Of a DNA stretch of 64,000 nucleotides, positions 26,802-34,528 are shown piece after piece (position 1 is the stretch's first letter; the number at the start of each line of letters is the position of its first letter). Both the position numbers and the translations under genes were made by a program. Origin of the DNA: Chryseobacterium cheonjiense (GTDB lineage: Bacteria; Bacteroidota; Bacteroidia; Flavobacteriales; Weeksellaceae); the NCBI RefSeq assembly GCF_012927265.1, contig NZ_JABBGF010000001.1:866502-930501 (forward strand). The letters run 5' to 3'. The notes beneath the pieces were generated by a model. That model was given only the letters and a program-made list of their open reading frames with translations. It had not been told where the DNA came from and did not search any database.

Positions 26802-27587
26802 CTATAAAAGTGTAAGTTTATTTAATATATAGGTCCTTTCAAATCCTTTTACTCCTTTAATTGTTTCTTTAACTTCTAAAGGGTAATATTTTTTTATAAT
26901 CTCTTGCTCATCTACAACAGGATGAAAAACACTTTTAATTTTATCAGTGACCCATGCTTCTCTTCTATATACAATATTTTCAGCAAAATAACTTTTAGCT
27001 TCAATTACTTTAAACTCATAAATAACCTTGAAACACTCAAAATTATTAATGTTTTTTCTTATATTTCTCTTTTCTAAAATCTTTGTGATTTTAATAGGAG
27101 AATAACTGTAAGTATATTTTTCTATAATTCGTGTAGAATCATTTTGGGAAAGATTAAACAATATATTGCTTTTAATATTTATTTTCTCCCTACTAGTAAT
27201 TTTATTATTAGATAATTTTCTTTTATTGTACCAAATTACTGAATCTGTATATTTATGAGTGTATATAGCTGAATCCTCAATAAATAACATTGTTTTTTCA
27301 ATAAAACTGGAAGTAAATAGTTTTTTATATAGATCTTCTTGTTGTTTTACTATTTTATGATCAGGATTGTTACCATTTCTTATCTTATCCGTTCTTCGTG
27401 TTGCTTCAATAAATACTTTTTTATATTTTTTAAAAGTTTTGTCAAATAGTTTTCTATCAGCAATTTTTGCCTTACTTATAAAAACAACTTCACCCTTGGT
27501 AGGTTTATAAATTTGGGCATTAATACCCAAATCTATAAACATTGTAATTATTATTAATTTAAATTTTACCGTCATATTTTTCTTCAT
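26802..27587 (-). CDS. GLPGLI-like secreted protein
   Basis: A 261-residue protein with a signal peptide (LIIITMFIDLGINAQ). The C-terminal half, ECFKVIYEFK then REAWVTDKIKSVFHPV and YYPLEVKETIKGVKGFERTYIL, follows the strand order of the GLPGLI family of Bacteroidota secreted proteins (AWYT..IP..GP..GLPG..), but the name-giving GLPGLI is not preserved, so the match is distant. It lies 10 bases after the last of three tandem lipoprotein genes and ends the operon. Codon use is strongly AT-biased, like the three genes above it. Function unknown. Confidence 0.6.
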   Translation of the reverse strand: MKKNMTVKFKLIIITMFIDLGINAQIYKPTKGEVVFISKAKIADRKLFDKTFKKYKKVFIEATRRTDKIRNGNNPDHKIVKQQEDLYKKLFTSSFIEKTMLFIEDSAIYTHKYTDSVIWYNKRKLSNNKITSREKINIKSNILFNLSQNDSTRIIEKYTYSYSPIKITKILEKRNIRKNINNFECFKVIYEFKVIEAKSYFAENIVYRREAWVTDKIKSVFHPVVDEQEIIKKYYPLEVKETIKGVKGFERTYILNKLTLL

Positions 27588-27597
27588 TTCAATATTT

Positions 27598-28092
27598 TTA
27601 TTTTTCAGACCAATCCGTACTATTGTATCCGTTTATTCCAATAAATTTTATCTTTTCAATTTTCATATTAGAAAAGAACTGCACAAAAGTATTATTCCAT
27701 TCACCATGATTTTGTAAAACCATATTGTTAATTTGATTAGGAATTTCATTTTCGAAAGTTATAGAAACCCAAGGGTACTGAAATGGATTATCTGTCGCCA
27801 CAGACCATAAGTCAGAGTCTTCAAAATATAATCTCAGAATATAATATTTAGAACTTGGATCAACTTTCGTATCGCAATCAATTTTTACAACATTTACTTG
27901 CTTATTCAACATTTCGTTATAAAAGACAGAAAAATTCTGTCCATAGAACTGTGTCTTTACATTTGCTAAAATATTAAGTTTTGGAACCAAATTATTGTAA
28001 AACGCAATATAATCGTTTACGGACTGTGATTTACAGGATAATGTAAATAGTAAACTTATAATGATTGAGATTTTAAAAAATATCGGTTTCAT
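27598..28092 (-). CDS. Tandem lipoprotein paralogue 3
   Basis: A 164-residue protein with a short hydrophobic signal and Cys at position 20 (TLSCKSQ), so probably a lipoprotein. The body starts VNDYIAFYNNLVPKL and ends MKIEKIKFIGINGYNSTDW. It shares length and layout with the two genes upstream but is the most diverged in its C-terminal part. Its first ~80 bases are nearly identical to those of paralogue 2. The start ATG directly abuts the stop of paralogue 2, with no spacing, so translation is probably coupled. The family is not recognised. It may be an immunity or ligand-binding protein; see findings. Confidence 0.65.
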   Translation of the reverse strand: MKPIFFKISIIISLLFTLSCKSQSVNDYIAFYNNLVPKLNILANVKTQFYGQNFSVFYNEMLNKQVNVVKIDCDTKVDPSSKYYILRLYFEDSDLWSVATDNPFQYPWVSITFENEIPNQINNMVLQNHGEWNNTFVQFFSNMKIEKIKFIGINGYNSTDWSEK

Positions 28093-28587
28093 TTATTTTA
28101 TAGTTCTATCCGGATTATTGTATCCATTAATGCCCACAAACTCTATTTTCTCTATTTTCATATTGGCAAAGAACTGTGCAATGGTAGCATTCCACCTGCC
28201 TTGACTTTGTATGCTCAACTGATCTATTTGTGATGGGATTTCATTTTGAAAGGTTATTGATATGAATGGTACTTGAAAGTGATTATCGATTCCAACACTC
28301 CATATTCTATTTTCCATTAAACGCAAGTCTATAACATAGTATTGTGTTCCAGGAATGACTCTAGGACTGCACATAAAAAATGTAATATCGATACTTTTGC
28401 TCTGTAAATAATTATAAAAATTAGAGAAATTTTTGTTATAATATTGTGTTTTATTAGGAACCATTGTATTGAGCTTGGGAACCAAATTATTGTAAAACGT
28501 AATATAATTGTTTACGGTCTGTGATTTACAGGATAATGTAAATAGTAAACTTATAATGATTGAGATTTTAAAAAATATCGCTTTCAT
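28093..28587 (-). CDS. Tandem lipoprotein paralogue 2 (mosaic)
   Basis: A 164-residue protein with a lipobox-type Cys at position 20. The N-terminal ~45 residues match paralogue 3 almost exactly at DNA level. The C-terminal third (QIDQLSIQSQGRWN then FANMKIEKIEFVGINGYNN) matches paralogue 1 almost exactly. The middle, about residues 45-105, is its own. The gene abuts both neighbours with no intergenic base. This mosaic pattern points to tandem duplication with gene conversion and a diversifying centre. Function unknown; position behind the JAMM lipoprotein gene suggests a cognate partner. Confidence 0.65.
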   Translation of the reverse strand: MKAIFFKISIIISLLFTLSCKSQTVNNYITFYNNLVPKLNTMVPNKTQYYNKNFSNFYNYLQSKSIDITFFMCSPRVIPGTQYYVIDLRLMENRIWSVGIDNHFQVPFISITFQNEIPSQIDQLSIQSQGRWNATIAQFFANMKIEKIEFVGINGYNNPDRTIK

Positions 28588-29082
28588 TTATTTTATAGTT
28601 CTATCCGGATTATTGTATCCATTAATCCCCACAAACTCTATTTTCTCTATTTTCATATTGGCAAAGAATTGGGCAATGGTAGGGTTCCACCTGCCTTGGC
28701 TTTGTATGCTCAACTGATCTATTTGTGATGGGATTTCATCTTGAAATGTTATTGATATAAAAGGTCTTCTGTAAGAATTTTCACTTGCAATTTTCCACAT
28801 ATCAAGTTCAATAAAATTTAAGTTTAAAACATAATATTGAATTCCGGGAATAACTTTTGGATAATAAGTAAAAGATATGATATTAATGCCATTGTTTTGG
28901 AGTTCTGTATTAAAATTGGAAAAATTTTGGTTATAATATTGAATTTTGTTGGGTACTAATGAATTTAGTTTAGGTACTAAATTATTATAAAATGTTATAT
29001 AGTCATTTGTTGTTTGTGACTTACAGCTATATATTAAAAGAAAATTTGTTACAACTAATATTTTTAATAATAATGTTTTCAT
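28588..29082 (-). CDS. Tandem lipoprotein paralogue 1
   Basis: First of three equal-length (164-residue) paralogues. The signal MKTLLLKILVVTNFLLIYSC puts a candidate lipidation Cys at position 20. It continues KSQTTNDYITFYNNLVPKLNSLVPNKIQYYNQNF. The C-terminal half has SYRRPFISITFQDEIPSQIDQL and ends GYNNPDRTIK, shared with paralogue 2. It begins 25 bases after the end of the JAMM lipoprotein frame. No database family comes to mind. Being exported and adjacent to an exported putative toxin fits an immunity role, by inference. Confidence 0.65.
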   Translation of the reverse strand: MKTLLLKILVVTNFLLIYSCKSQTTNDYITFYNNLVPKLNSLVPNKIQYYNQNFSNFNTELQNNGINIISFTYYPKVIPGIQYYVLNLNFIELDMWKIASENSYRRPFISITFQDEIPSQIDQLSIQSQGRWNPTIAQFFANMKIEKIEFVGINGYNNPDRTIK

Positions 29083-29107
29083 AAGTTGAATGTTTTAAAG
29101 GTTAAGA

Positions 29108-30844
29108 TTAAGGACATTTAGAAACTACAATTTTTTCATCTGGAAAGCCATTGGTAGTAGTTTGTTCTATTGATACATTTACTTTTTTTAAATTACCATT
29201 TGCATCTACTTTTGCAAGACTTATTCCCGCATTGTGCTTATCCAGAATATATGCTAACGCTAATGCATAGTCGTTATGGTTTTCACCTGAATTATTGCTT
29301 ATATTATTATGTTTGTAAATAGTTGTTATTCTATCAACATCATCATAGAAATCACTTTCCTTTTTAAACCAATGCGTAGCATCATCATAGTTTTCGCTTT
29401 TAGGAAAACTGCTGAAAAAAGTTCCTGCTAAATCTTTATCGGTTATTACAAGGGCATATACTTCCACACTACCGTTGTTTATCCCGTATACATAACTTTG
29501 CCTGTAATTCAGGTAGTTTACCTGTGACAATTGCAGTGTGCTGTAAAGATCCAATGCAGAAGGAGAGCCTCTTTTCTTGGCGTGGCTGTGGCCGGATGCA
29601 ATATATTTATTTCCCAGGTTGGCAGAGGGGAAATTGGAAGTTGTAGGAGTGCCTTCGTTGGGACCCTCTACCATATAATTTCCCGTAGCAATATCCAGCC
29701 CTACAGCAACAGCCCATTCATTCGGGGCATCTGCTTTTCCTTTTAATGCAGCATCCATCTGCGCCTTTACCGTTGGGTTTTTTAAAATAGCATTGGCTTT
29801 ATCAATAGATGGTTTTGTTTTTTTACAAGGGCTGTCCGCTGAAAGATATTGATTATAGAACTCTTCCCAAGTAGCATTAGGATGATCCATAAAATACTGT
29901 ACCGCTTGGTTATGGAAATTCAAATTTTCTGTATTGTTGGCAGTAGAATAATTGTTAAGGTAGCTCTCTATGATATTCTGGTAAATGCCTGCATTTCCAC
30001 TCGCCCACTGGTGCTATGTGGCTCCCGGAAGCTGCTCCGAAAACAGATATGCTCTCAGCGCTCTTACATAGCCTTCATCAGTAGAAGGCAGTACATTAGG
30101 ATCAAAAACATATCCGCTCGGGTCTGTAAGATATGCAGCAGAGCCACCCTCTGTAATAGGGTCTACAGGAGGCGGCGGACTGGAAGGGTTTCCGTTACTT
30201 GGGCCGCCAAAACCACCGGAGTTATCTCCGCCTCCACTTCCTACACACACTGTTAATGTTTCCAAACATTCAGGGCATTTGTCGCACGTATCCCAAGAAT
30301 GACCATTTTTGCAATGCCATACACTCACGCTGTAAGAAGCCAGGCAGTCTTCATAACTTGAGGTTTTGGCAACCGCATTTTTGTGAGAGTGTTTTTGGGC
30401 TGCGGAAGCCGCTTCGGAATCGTAAAGAACATAAGGAATATTCCCTATTATCCTTATAATAGAATAATGCAGCGTGCCGTCATTTCTCTTGCGGTATACC
30501 ATATTATAGACATCCTGGGGATTGCCGAACAGAGAATAGATTCTAAAGGCATAGGTAGAAATATCCCCATTGGCTTTAATACGGTTGATCGTTTCTGTAT
30601 CAATGAGGAATCCCGAAAGTGGGTCGTCATGCTGACTGTTTTTTTGTGCGGTACTTATCGGAGAAATTACCTCTCCAACTTTTTGAATCTGTGTTTCTTT
30701 TTGGAAAGCGGAAAAGGAAATAATATCCCGTTTTCTATTTGCAGAAGCTTCATTTAAAATATCCTGCTCATTCCTACAGGAAAATAAGGCAAGGAACACC
30801 GTTAATAAAAACAGCCATGAAATTTTCTTTCTCATCATTTGCAT
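29108..30844 (-). pseudogene. JAMM-motif lipoprotein gene split by an in-frame TAG
   Basis: One continuous minus-strand frame of 578 codons is broken only by a TAG at 30014-30016. The 5' part (30017-30844) encodes a lipoprotein signal (LALFSC, Cys 23), a linker, a Cys/His-rich stretch HCKNGHSWDTCDKCPEC and a Gly/Pro-rich hinge. After the TAG the frame stays open: 30 codons, then the C-terminal domain. That domain holds a full JAMM/MPN+ motif: Glu in NEWAVAVGLD, then H-S-H, seven residues, S, two residues, D. The 3' half has no ATG start, only a TTG at 29923. The parent gene most likely encoded one surface or periplasmic metalloprotease-like protein. A sequencing error at the TAG is possible. 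Confidence 0.7.
30014..30844 (-). CDS. N-terminal product of the interrupted JAMM lipoprotein
   Basis: If the TAG is real, this 276-residue product is what is made: signal and lipobox (M-R-K-K start at 30835 is also possible), a helical/strand segment with AFRIYSLFGNPQDVYNMVYRK and SIIRIIGNIPYVLYDS, the putative zinc-knuckle HCKNGHSWDTCDKCPEC, and a disordered GGGDNSGGFGGPSNGNPSSPPPP linker-like region (in part). The ending DEGYVRALRAYLFSEQLPGAT runs straight into the stop. This would be the binding and anchoring part without the catalytic domain. Whether it is stable or functional cannot be seen. Confidence 0.5.
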   Translation of the reverse strand: MQMMRKKISWLFLLTVFLALFSCRNEQDILNEASANRKRDIISFSAFQKETQIQKVGEVISPISTAQKNSQHDDPLSGFLIDTETINRIKANGDISTYAFRIYSLFGNPQDVYNMVYRKRNDGTLHYSIIRIIGNIPYVLYDSEAASAAQKHSHKNAVAKTSSYEDCLASYSVSVWHCKNGHSWDTCDKCPECLETLTVCVGSGGGDNSGGFGGPSNGNPSSPPPPVDPITEGGSAAYLTDPSGYVFDPNVLPSTDEGYVRALRAYLFSEQLPGAT

Positions 30845-31050
30845 TTGTTATTTGTGGTTTAAATTAATTCTTTTAACTAGAGATGCATCTTTTATCCGTA
30901 AGGTTGGAAAGAGATAAAAACCAATCTATAGTTGTGCAACAAATCTAAAGAAAATATTTCACATGCATCTGAACTAAAGTTGTAAAAACGCCAACAAAAG
31001 TTGTATTTTTTGAATATAAAAAATAGTAAATTAGCTGAAAATTATTTGAT

Positions 31051-31413
31051 ATGTCTTTAGGAACTAAACTCAGGGAGCTGAGAACGGGAAGAAATTTATC
31101 GCAGACACAGGTAGCCATGGAGCTTGATGTTTCGCAGACCGCGAATGGTAAGTGGGAAAGCGACCAGTCGAAACCGGGACTCGATAACCTGCTGAAAATT
31201 TCTGAATTTTATGAGACGGATATTTATGATTTGATAGGACAGAAAGAAGGGAATAATAATTTTATTAACAGCTATGATAGCTCTACTGTTAACAACGAAA
31301 TTGCTACAATAAATTATTATGTTTCAGAAAAGCTGGTAGAGCAATACGAAGAACGCATCAAAGAGCTACAGGAAAGAAACCAGGAGCTGAAAGACCAGCT
31401 TGCTTTCTGGTAA
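31051..31413 (+). CDS. XRE-family transcriptional regulator with C-terminal coiled coil
   Basis: The 120-residue protein has an HTH_3 domain at residues 3-62 (LGTKLRELRTGRNLSQTQVAMELDVSQTANGKWESDQSKPGL) and a coiled-coil tail YEERIKELQERNQELKDQL, probably for dimerisation. It diverges from the JAMM lipoprotein operon across a 206-base gap and may regulate it; the gap shows no clear operator. It is followed by the four 42-43 bp repeats and the DUF6261-like gene. Such XRE genes are common alone in Chryseobacterium, so the link to the operon is only positional. Confidence 0.75.
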   Translation: MSLGTKLRELRTGRNLSQTQVAMELDVSQTANGKWESDQSKPGLDNLLKISEFYETDIYDLIGQKEGNNNFINSYDSSTVNNEIATINYYVSEKLVEQYEERIKELQERNQELKDQLAFW

Positions 31414-31462
31414 AGCCAGGCTGAAAGCTGCAAATAATATCTAATCTTCCGGAAAGTTTGCC

Positions 31463-31630
31463 GTACCCTCGCGGGAAGTTTTCCGGAACACCGGGAAACC
31501 TCCACGCACCCCTGCAACGGCTTTTCCGGTAACCGGGAAAGGTTGTTGCACCCCTGCGACAAACTTTCCCGGAAGCAGGAAACCTTCTTGCACCCTCGCA
31601 ACAAGGTTTCCCGGAAAAACGCAAACAATG
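31463..31630 (+). repeat. Four tandem 42-43 bp repeats with internal dyads
   Basis: Units run 31463-31505, 31506-31547, 31548-31589 and 31590-31630. Each starts G(C/T)ACCC(C/T)(T/C)GC and contains a CTTTTCCGG...CCGGGAAAG-like dyad, so each can form a small hairpin. Identity between units is imperfect. The array is GC-rich in an AT-rich neighbourhood and fills the gap between the XRE gene and the DUF6261-like gene. All three minus-strand frames are open because the unit is near a multiple of three, but there is no start signal. Confidence 0.75.
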
Positions 31631-31639
31631 TAAAAAAAT

Positions 31640-32383
31640 ATGAATACAATTGAATTAAGATTACTTCGCAATGCAGAATACCTGCAATACGTAAAAGACT
31701 TCTCAGGAATTATCGCCTTAAACAATCCAGCAACTTTACAGATCGACGCCAAGCTTTCAACCTTTAATAACCGGATTTCCGAACTGGAAAACCTGTATAA
31801 AAAAGCATTGGCGAATGACAAAACACAGGAACTTTTACAGTTGGACGAAAGAAGGGATAATGCCATTAACGGAATTTATTATTTTCTTTTGGGGCATTCT
31901 TATCATTTCGAAGCAGATAAAAAACAGAAGGCACAATTGCTTCTCGACAATATGGCTCTGTACGGAAGCGGTATTGCCCGTTTAAACTATCAGGCAGAAA
32001 CCGCCACGCTTAACAATCTCATCAGGGATTGGGAAAACAAACCGGAACTTATAAATGCGGTTGCCTCCTTTAATCTTTCTGCATGGATCAATGAGATGAA
32101 AACAGCCAATGACCTGTTCAATACCACGTATCTTTCCCGTACCCAGGAATACGGGGATGCCAGTCCGGAAACCATTAAATCGAAAAGGGAAGAGGTGAAT
32201 GCCGCCTACTACGCATTGCGTGACAGGATCGATGCACTTCATCTTCTGGTAGATACACCGCCGTCACCATACGCCACCGTCATCAACCAGCTGAATGCGC
32301 TTACCGATCAGTACAATGTATTGCTGGTCAATAGAAAAGATACTTCGCCTATAGAAGGAAAAGATCAGAATCCGCCTTTGTAA
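31640..32383 (+). CDS. DUF6261-like protein
   Basis: A 247-residue, mostly helical, soluble protein without signal peptide. Features are MNTIELRLLRNAEYLQYVKDF, repeated NNRISELENLYKKAL-type helices, DERRDNAINGIYYFLLGHSYHF and a conserved-looking LYGSGIARLNYQAETATLNNLI. This order resembles the Bacteroidota DUF6261 proteins, whose role is unknown; I am moderately sure. It begins 10 bases after the last 42-bp repeat unit, so the array lies in its 5' leader or promoter region. A good terminator follows. Confidence 0.6.
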   Translation: MNTIELRLLRNAEYLQYVKDFSGIIALNNPATLQIDAKLSTFNNRISELENLYKKALANDKTQELLQLDERRDNAINGIYYFLLGHSYHFEADKKQKAQLLLDNMALYGSGIARLNYQAETATLNNLIRDWENKPELINAVASFNLSAWINEMKTANDLFNTTYLSRTQEYGDASPETIKSKREEVNAAYYALRDRIDALHLLVDTPPSPYATVINQLNALTDQYNVLLVNRKDTSPIEGKDQNPPL

Positions 32384-32401
32384 TAAAGAATCGACATACG
32401 T

Positions 32402-32427
32402 AAACCCGTCAATCTATTGGCGGGTTT
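32402..32427 (+). terminator. Terminator after the DUF6261-like gene
   Basis: A 12-bp stem (32402-32413 with 32416-32427, one G-U pair) followed by a T-run. Confidence 0.75.
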
Positions 32428-32624
32428 TTTTATACAACATATTCTTATCTTTACTTTAAATAATGAATTATACTTTGGCTTAAAATATATCCGCAGGAAT
32501 ACAATTAGTACTACGTTGCTAAAAGTAATACCACTGTTTAAGTAAGGAATAGAGTAATAGAAATTCTTTGTCTAACTTTGCATTGACAACTCACCTTACA
32601 TCAATTTAAAATAATTAAAATACC

Positions 32625-33902
32625 TTGAATCAAAATATTCCATTAGCTGAAAAATTAAGGCCGAAGACGCTGGAAGATGTTCTCGGGCAGGAACACCTGA
32701 CAGGAGAAAAGGGAACCATCCGGAAAATGCTGCAGAATAACACCCTAAATTCTCTGATTTTTTGGGGACCGCCGGGAACCGGAAAAACAACACTGGCTGA
32801 AATTGTCTCCGAACAGTCGGGAAGGAAGTTTTATAAGCTTTCTGCGGTTTCTTCAGGAGTTAAAGATGTCCGCGATGTAATCGAAGATGCCAAAAAACAG
32901 AATCTTTTTTCGGGAAAATCCCCGATCTTGTTTATTGATGAAATTCACCGTTTCAATAAATCCCAGCAGGATTCTTTGCTTCATGCTGTGGAGAAGGGCT
33001 GGATCGTTCTGATAGGAGCAACGACGGAAAACCCAAGTTTTGAAGTCGTTTCTGCATTGCTTTCGAGAAGCCAGGTGTATATTCTGAAAGCTTTAAGCTA
33101 TGAAAAGCTTGAAGAATTAATAGATATTGCCCTTGAAAGATTTAATAATGATGAAAAGTCCGGCTTTAAGATTCTTGAAAAAGAAGCGTTTATACAATAT
33201 TCCGGAGGGGATGCAAGAAAGCTGATCAATTCTGTGGAACTGGTTTTAAATCAATATAAAAATTCAGGAAAACAGGAAATTAAAAATGAAGATGTGCTTG
33301 AAGTATTGCAGGAAACCATGGCACTGTATGATAAGAATGGTGAACAGCATTATGACATCATTTCGGCATTTATCAAATCCATGCGCGGAAGCGATCCCAA
33401 CGGAGCCGTATATTGGCTTGCAAGAATGATTGCAGGCGGTGAAGATATTAAATTCATAGCAAGAAGAATGCTGATCCTTGCGGCAGAAGATATCGGACTG
33501 GCCAATCCGAATGCCCTGATAATGGCCAACACCTGTTTCCAGGCAGTAAATGTGATCGGAAATCCGGAAGCAAGAATTATTTTAAGTGAAACGGCAGTTT
33601 ATCTGGCTGTTTCTCCGAAGAGCAATTCTACCTATATGGCTATTAATGAAGCATTGGCGCTGGTAAAGAAAACCGGGAATCTTCCCGTTCCCCTGCATCT
33701 GAGGAATGCTCCCACTAAGCTGATGAAAGACCTGGATTATGGGAAGGAATATAAATACGCCCATTCTTATGAAGGTAATTTTGTAGACCAGGATTTTCTT
33801 CCGGAAGAAATACGTGATATGACACTCTACCAGCCCGGAAACAATGCAACGGAAAAGAAAATCTATGACGAACTGAAAAAGAAATGGAACAATAAATATT
33901 AA
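32625..33902 (+). CDS. rarA: Replication-associated recombination protein A
   Basis: A 425-residue AAA+ protein (RarA/MgsA/Mgs1 family) that acts at stalled forks. It shows PLAEKLRPKTLEDVLGQEHL, Walker A GPPGTGKTTLAE, Walker B ILFIDEIHRFNKSQQDSLL, GATTENPSF (sensor 1), arginine finger region SRSQVY, and the C-terminal tetramerisation domain with RLRNAPTKLMK-type and YKYAHSYEGNF. It starts with TTG at 32625 (MNQNIPLAEKLRP), since no ATG lies earlier. A TAACTTTG -7 box is at 32573-32580. Confidence 0.93.
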   Translation: MNQNIPLAEKLRPKTLEDVLGQEHLTGEKGTIRKMLQNNTLNSLIFWGPPGTGKTTLAEIVSEQSGRKFYKLSAVSSGVKDVRDVIEDAKKQNLFSGKSPILFIDEIHRFNKSQQDSLLHAVEKGWIVLIGATTENPSFEVVSALLSRSQVYILKALSYEKLEELIDIALERFNNDEKSGFKILEKEAFIQYSGGDARKLINSVELVLNQYKNSGKQEIKNEDVLEVLQETMALYDKNGEQHYDIISAFIKSMRGSDPNGAVYWLARMIAGGEDIKFIARRMLILAAEDIGLANPNALIMANTCFQAVNVIGNPEARIILSETAVYLAVSPKSNSTYMAINEALALVKKTGNLPVPLHLRNAPTKLMKDLDYGKEYKYAHSYEGNFVDQDFLPEEIRDMTLYQPGNNATEKKIYDELKKKWNNKY

Positions 33903-33925
33903 AGTTCTGATTCAGTTGGCAAATA

Positions 33926-33955
33926 AAAAAGGATACTTCAGCAAGTATCCTTTTT
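33926..33955. terminator. Bidirectional terminator between rarA and the exported protein gene
   Basis: A 13-bp perfect stem (33926-33938 with 33943-33955, AAAAAGGATACTT) with a four-base loop between convergent genes. Confidence 0.8.
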
Positions 33956-33975
33956 ATTATTATAATTTAAATTGA

Positions 33976-34413
33976 TTATTCTTTAGTGGTAACTGATACG
34001 GCTTTCGCTCCGTTGTTATCAATAACTTTCATATTGTTCAGGATGTCTCCGTAAACTTTTGTATCGCTGTTCTTAAATTCATAACCATCGATGATTACAG
34101 GCGTATCTTTAGGAAGTCCGTACTGAGTATTAATTTCTGAAAGAGCAATTCTGTCAATGGCGCCCTGACCGTTTTTTAATTTATATTCTACCAAACCGTT
34201 TTCGGCAATAAAGCTGTATTTTTTAAGGTTCTGTGGAAGCTGTGCCGCCGACTTGTACGTCTGCGTACTTTGGATCGCATCTTTATGATTGGCAGTAAAC
34301 ATATCTACTGTTCCGACAATATCATCAGCCACTGCAAATTTTGTAGAGGCATTCTTCTGGGCAAATAATGTAGCAGAAGATAATATTAAAAAGGAGTAGA
34401 GCAACTTTTTCAT
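33976..34413 (-). CDS. Unknown exported protein
   Basis: A 145-residue protein with a clear signal peptide ending LFAQ. The mature part has no motif I recognise: NLKKYSFIAENGLVEYKLKNGQGAIDRIALSEINTQYGLPKDTPVIIDGYEF contains several predicted strands and is of ordinary composition. The gene is monocistronic, converging with rarA. It probably encodes a small periplasmic or secreted protein typical of Chryseobacterium; the function is open. Confidence 0.65.
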   Translation of the reverse strand: MKKLLYSFLILSSATLFAQKNASTKFAVADDIVGTVDMFTANHKDAIQSTQTYKSAAQLPQNLKKYSFIAENGLVEYKLKNGQGAIDRIALSEINTQYGLPKDTPVIIDGYEFKNSDTKVYGDILNNMKVIDNNGAKAVSVTTKE

Positions 34414-34528
34414 AATGTTTTTGGAATATGTATGTTAAAAACTTGATAAATATAAGTATTTTTTAGAATCTGTAAAGAAAATTTTATAATATTTTAAACA
34501 ATTAATGAAAAATAGCCTTTTTTGGGGG

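Noticed and set aside
31463-31630. CRISPR array
   Set aside because: Units are contiguous with no unique spacers and no cas genes are nearby.
31317-31866. Minus-strand frames with a 14-residue protein repeat over the 42-bp array
   Set aside because: The unit is close to a multiple of three and stop-poor, so all frames stay open; no start signal or family match, and the frames overlap two real genes.
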